Virus record (IMG/VR): IMGVR_UViG_3300044611_001491
Coordinates: 1 to 34,668 of that record
Origin: a virus
DNA length: 34,668 nucleotides
Strand: one strand, 5' to 3'
Shown here: positions 34,610 through 34,668 of the stretch, piece by piece
Position numbering within the stretch: position 1 is the first letter of the stretch
Layout of the letters: the number at the start of each line of letters is the position of its first letter
Notes under the pieces: model-generated
The model's database searches: none
The model's input: only the letters and a program-made list of their open reading frames with translations
What the model was told of the DNA's origin: nothing
Program-made: the position numbers and the translations under genes

Positions 34610-34668
34610 TCGTAAGACTTTGTTTGTAGTAGGTAACTTCTATTCGGATATCCTAGAAGCAATCAAAG

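Overview
The window looks like part of a large tailed bacteriophage (Caudoviricetes) genome. It has two divergent halves that meet near 17.4 kb. The host cannot be named from sequence. A viral type III anti-CRISPR ring nuclease homologue suggests a host or host community carrying type III CRISPR systems, and the ribosome-binding sites are of GGAG/AGGAGG type.

Left half (1-17341, all minus strand): a tightly packed virion and packaging operon with AT-leaning codons. Neighbours touch or overlap by 1-14 bases. In transcription order it holds two small unknowns, a GH108-type endolysin, a 991-residue fusion (DEDD exonuclease-like start, membrane segment, staphylococcal-nuclease domain), a Gly/Ala-rich protein, an unknown, the large terminase, five unknown or structural proteins, the portal, a capsid maturation protease fused to a scaffold-like coiled coil, and the start of a probable major capsid protein running off the left edge. 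The terminase ATPase P-loop is interrupted by a 339-residue intein with the W-C-T residues of class 3 inteins and a LAGLIDADG homing endonuclease.

Right half (17.5-34.6 kb, all plus strand): more than 30 small genes, mostly unrecognised, around one 1073-residue single-chain RNA polymerase of the two-barrel (YonO/QDE-1-like) type with a DDDGD catalytic motif. Recognisable neighbours are an AcrIII-1 family protein just after the polymerase, a cREC-like receiver protein, zinc-binding proteins, and several 25-42 residue single-pass membrane peptides. Codons from about 19 to 28.4 kb are strongly G/C-ending, unlike the left half; from 28.6 kb composition drops again.

The most striking feature is the punctuation of the right half. 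About 27 times a perfect short hairpin (loops UUCG, GNRA or U-G/C-A-C) is followed within a few bases by an 8-base box of the form NTHHWTGR (TTTAATGG, TTTATTGA, TTTCTTGG and the like). In many cassettes a second hairpin begins at or within a base or two of the box G, as if transcripts start there. I read this as terminator plus phage promoter, possibly read by the phage polymerase.

The same punctuation delimits several long stretches without convincing genes but packed with helices, GNRA loops and pseudoknots: 18.1-19.1 kb, 26.1-26.37 kb, 33.07-33.9 kb and, less clearly, 29.3-29.6 kb. These are candidate structured phage RNAs. The two large ones (about 1 kb and 0.84 kb) are of the size of the ornate phage RNAs ROOL and GOLLD, but I cannot assign them to any known class.
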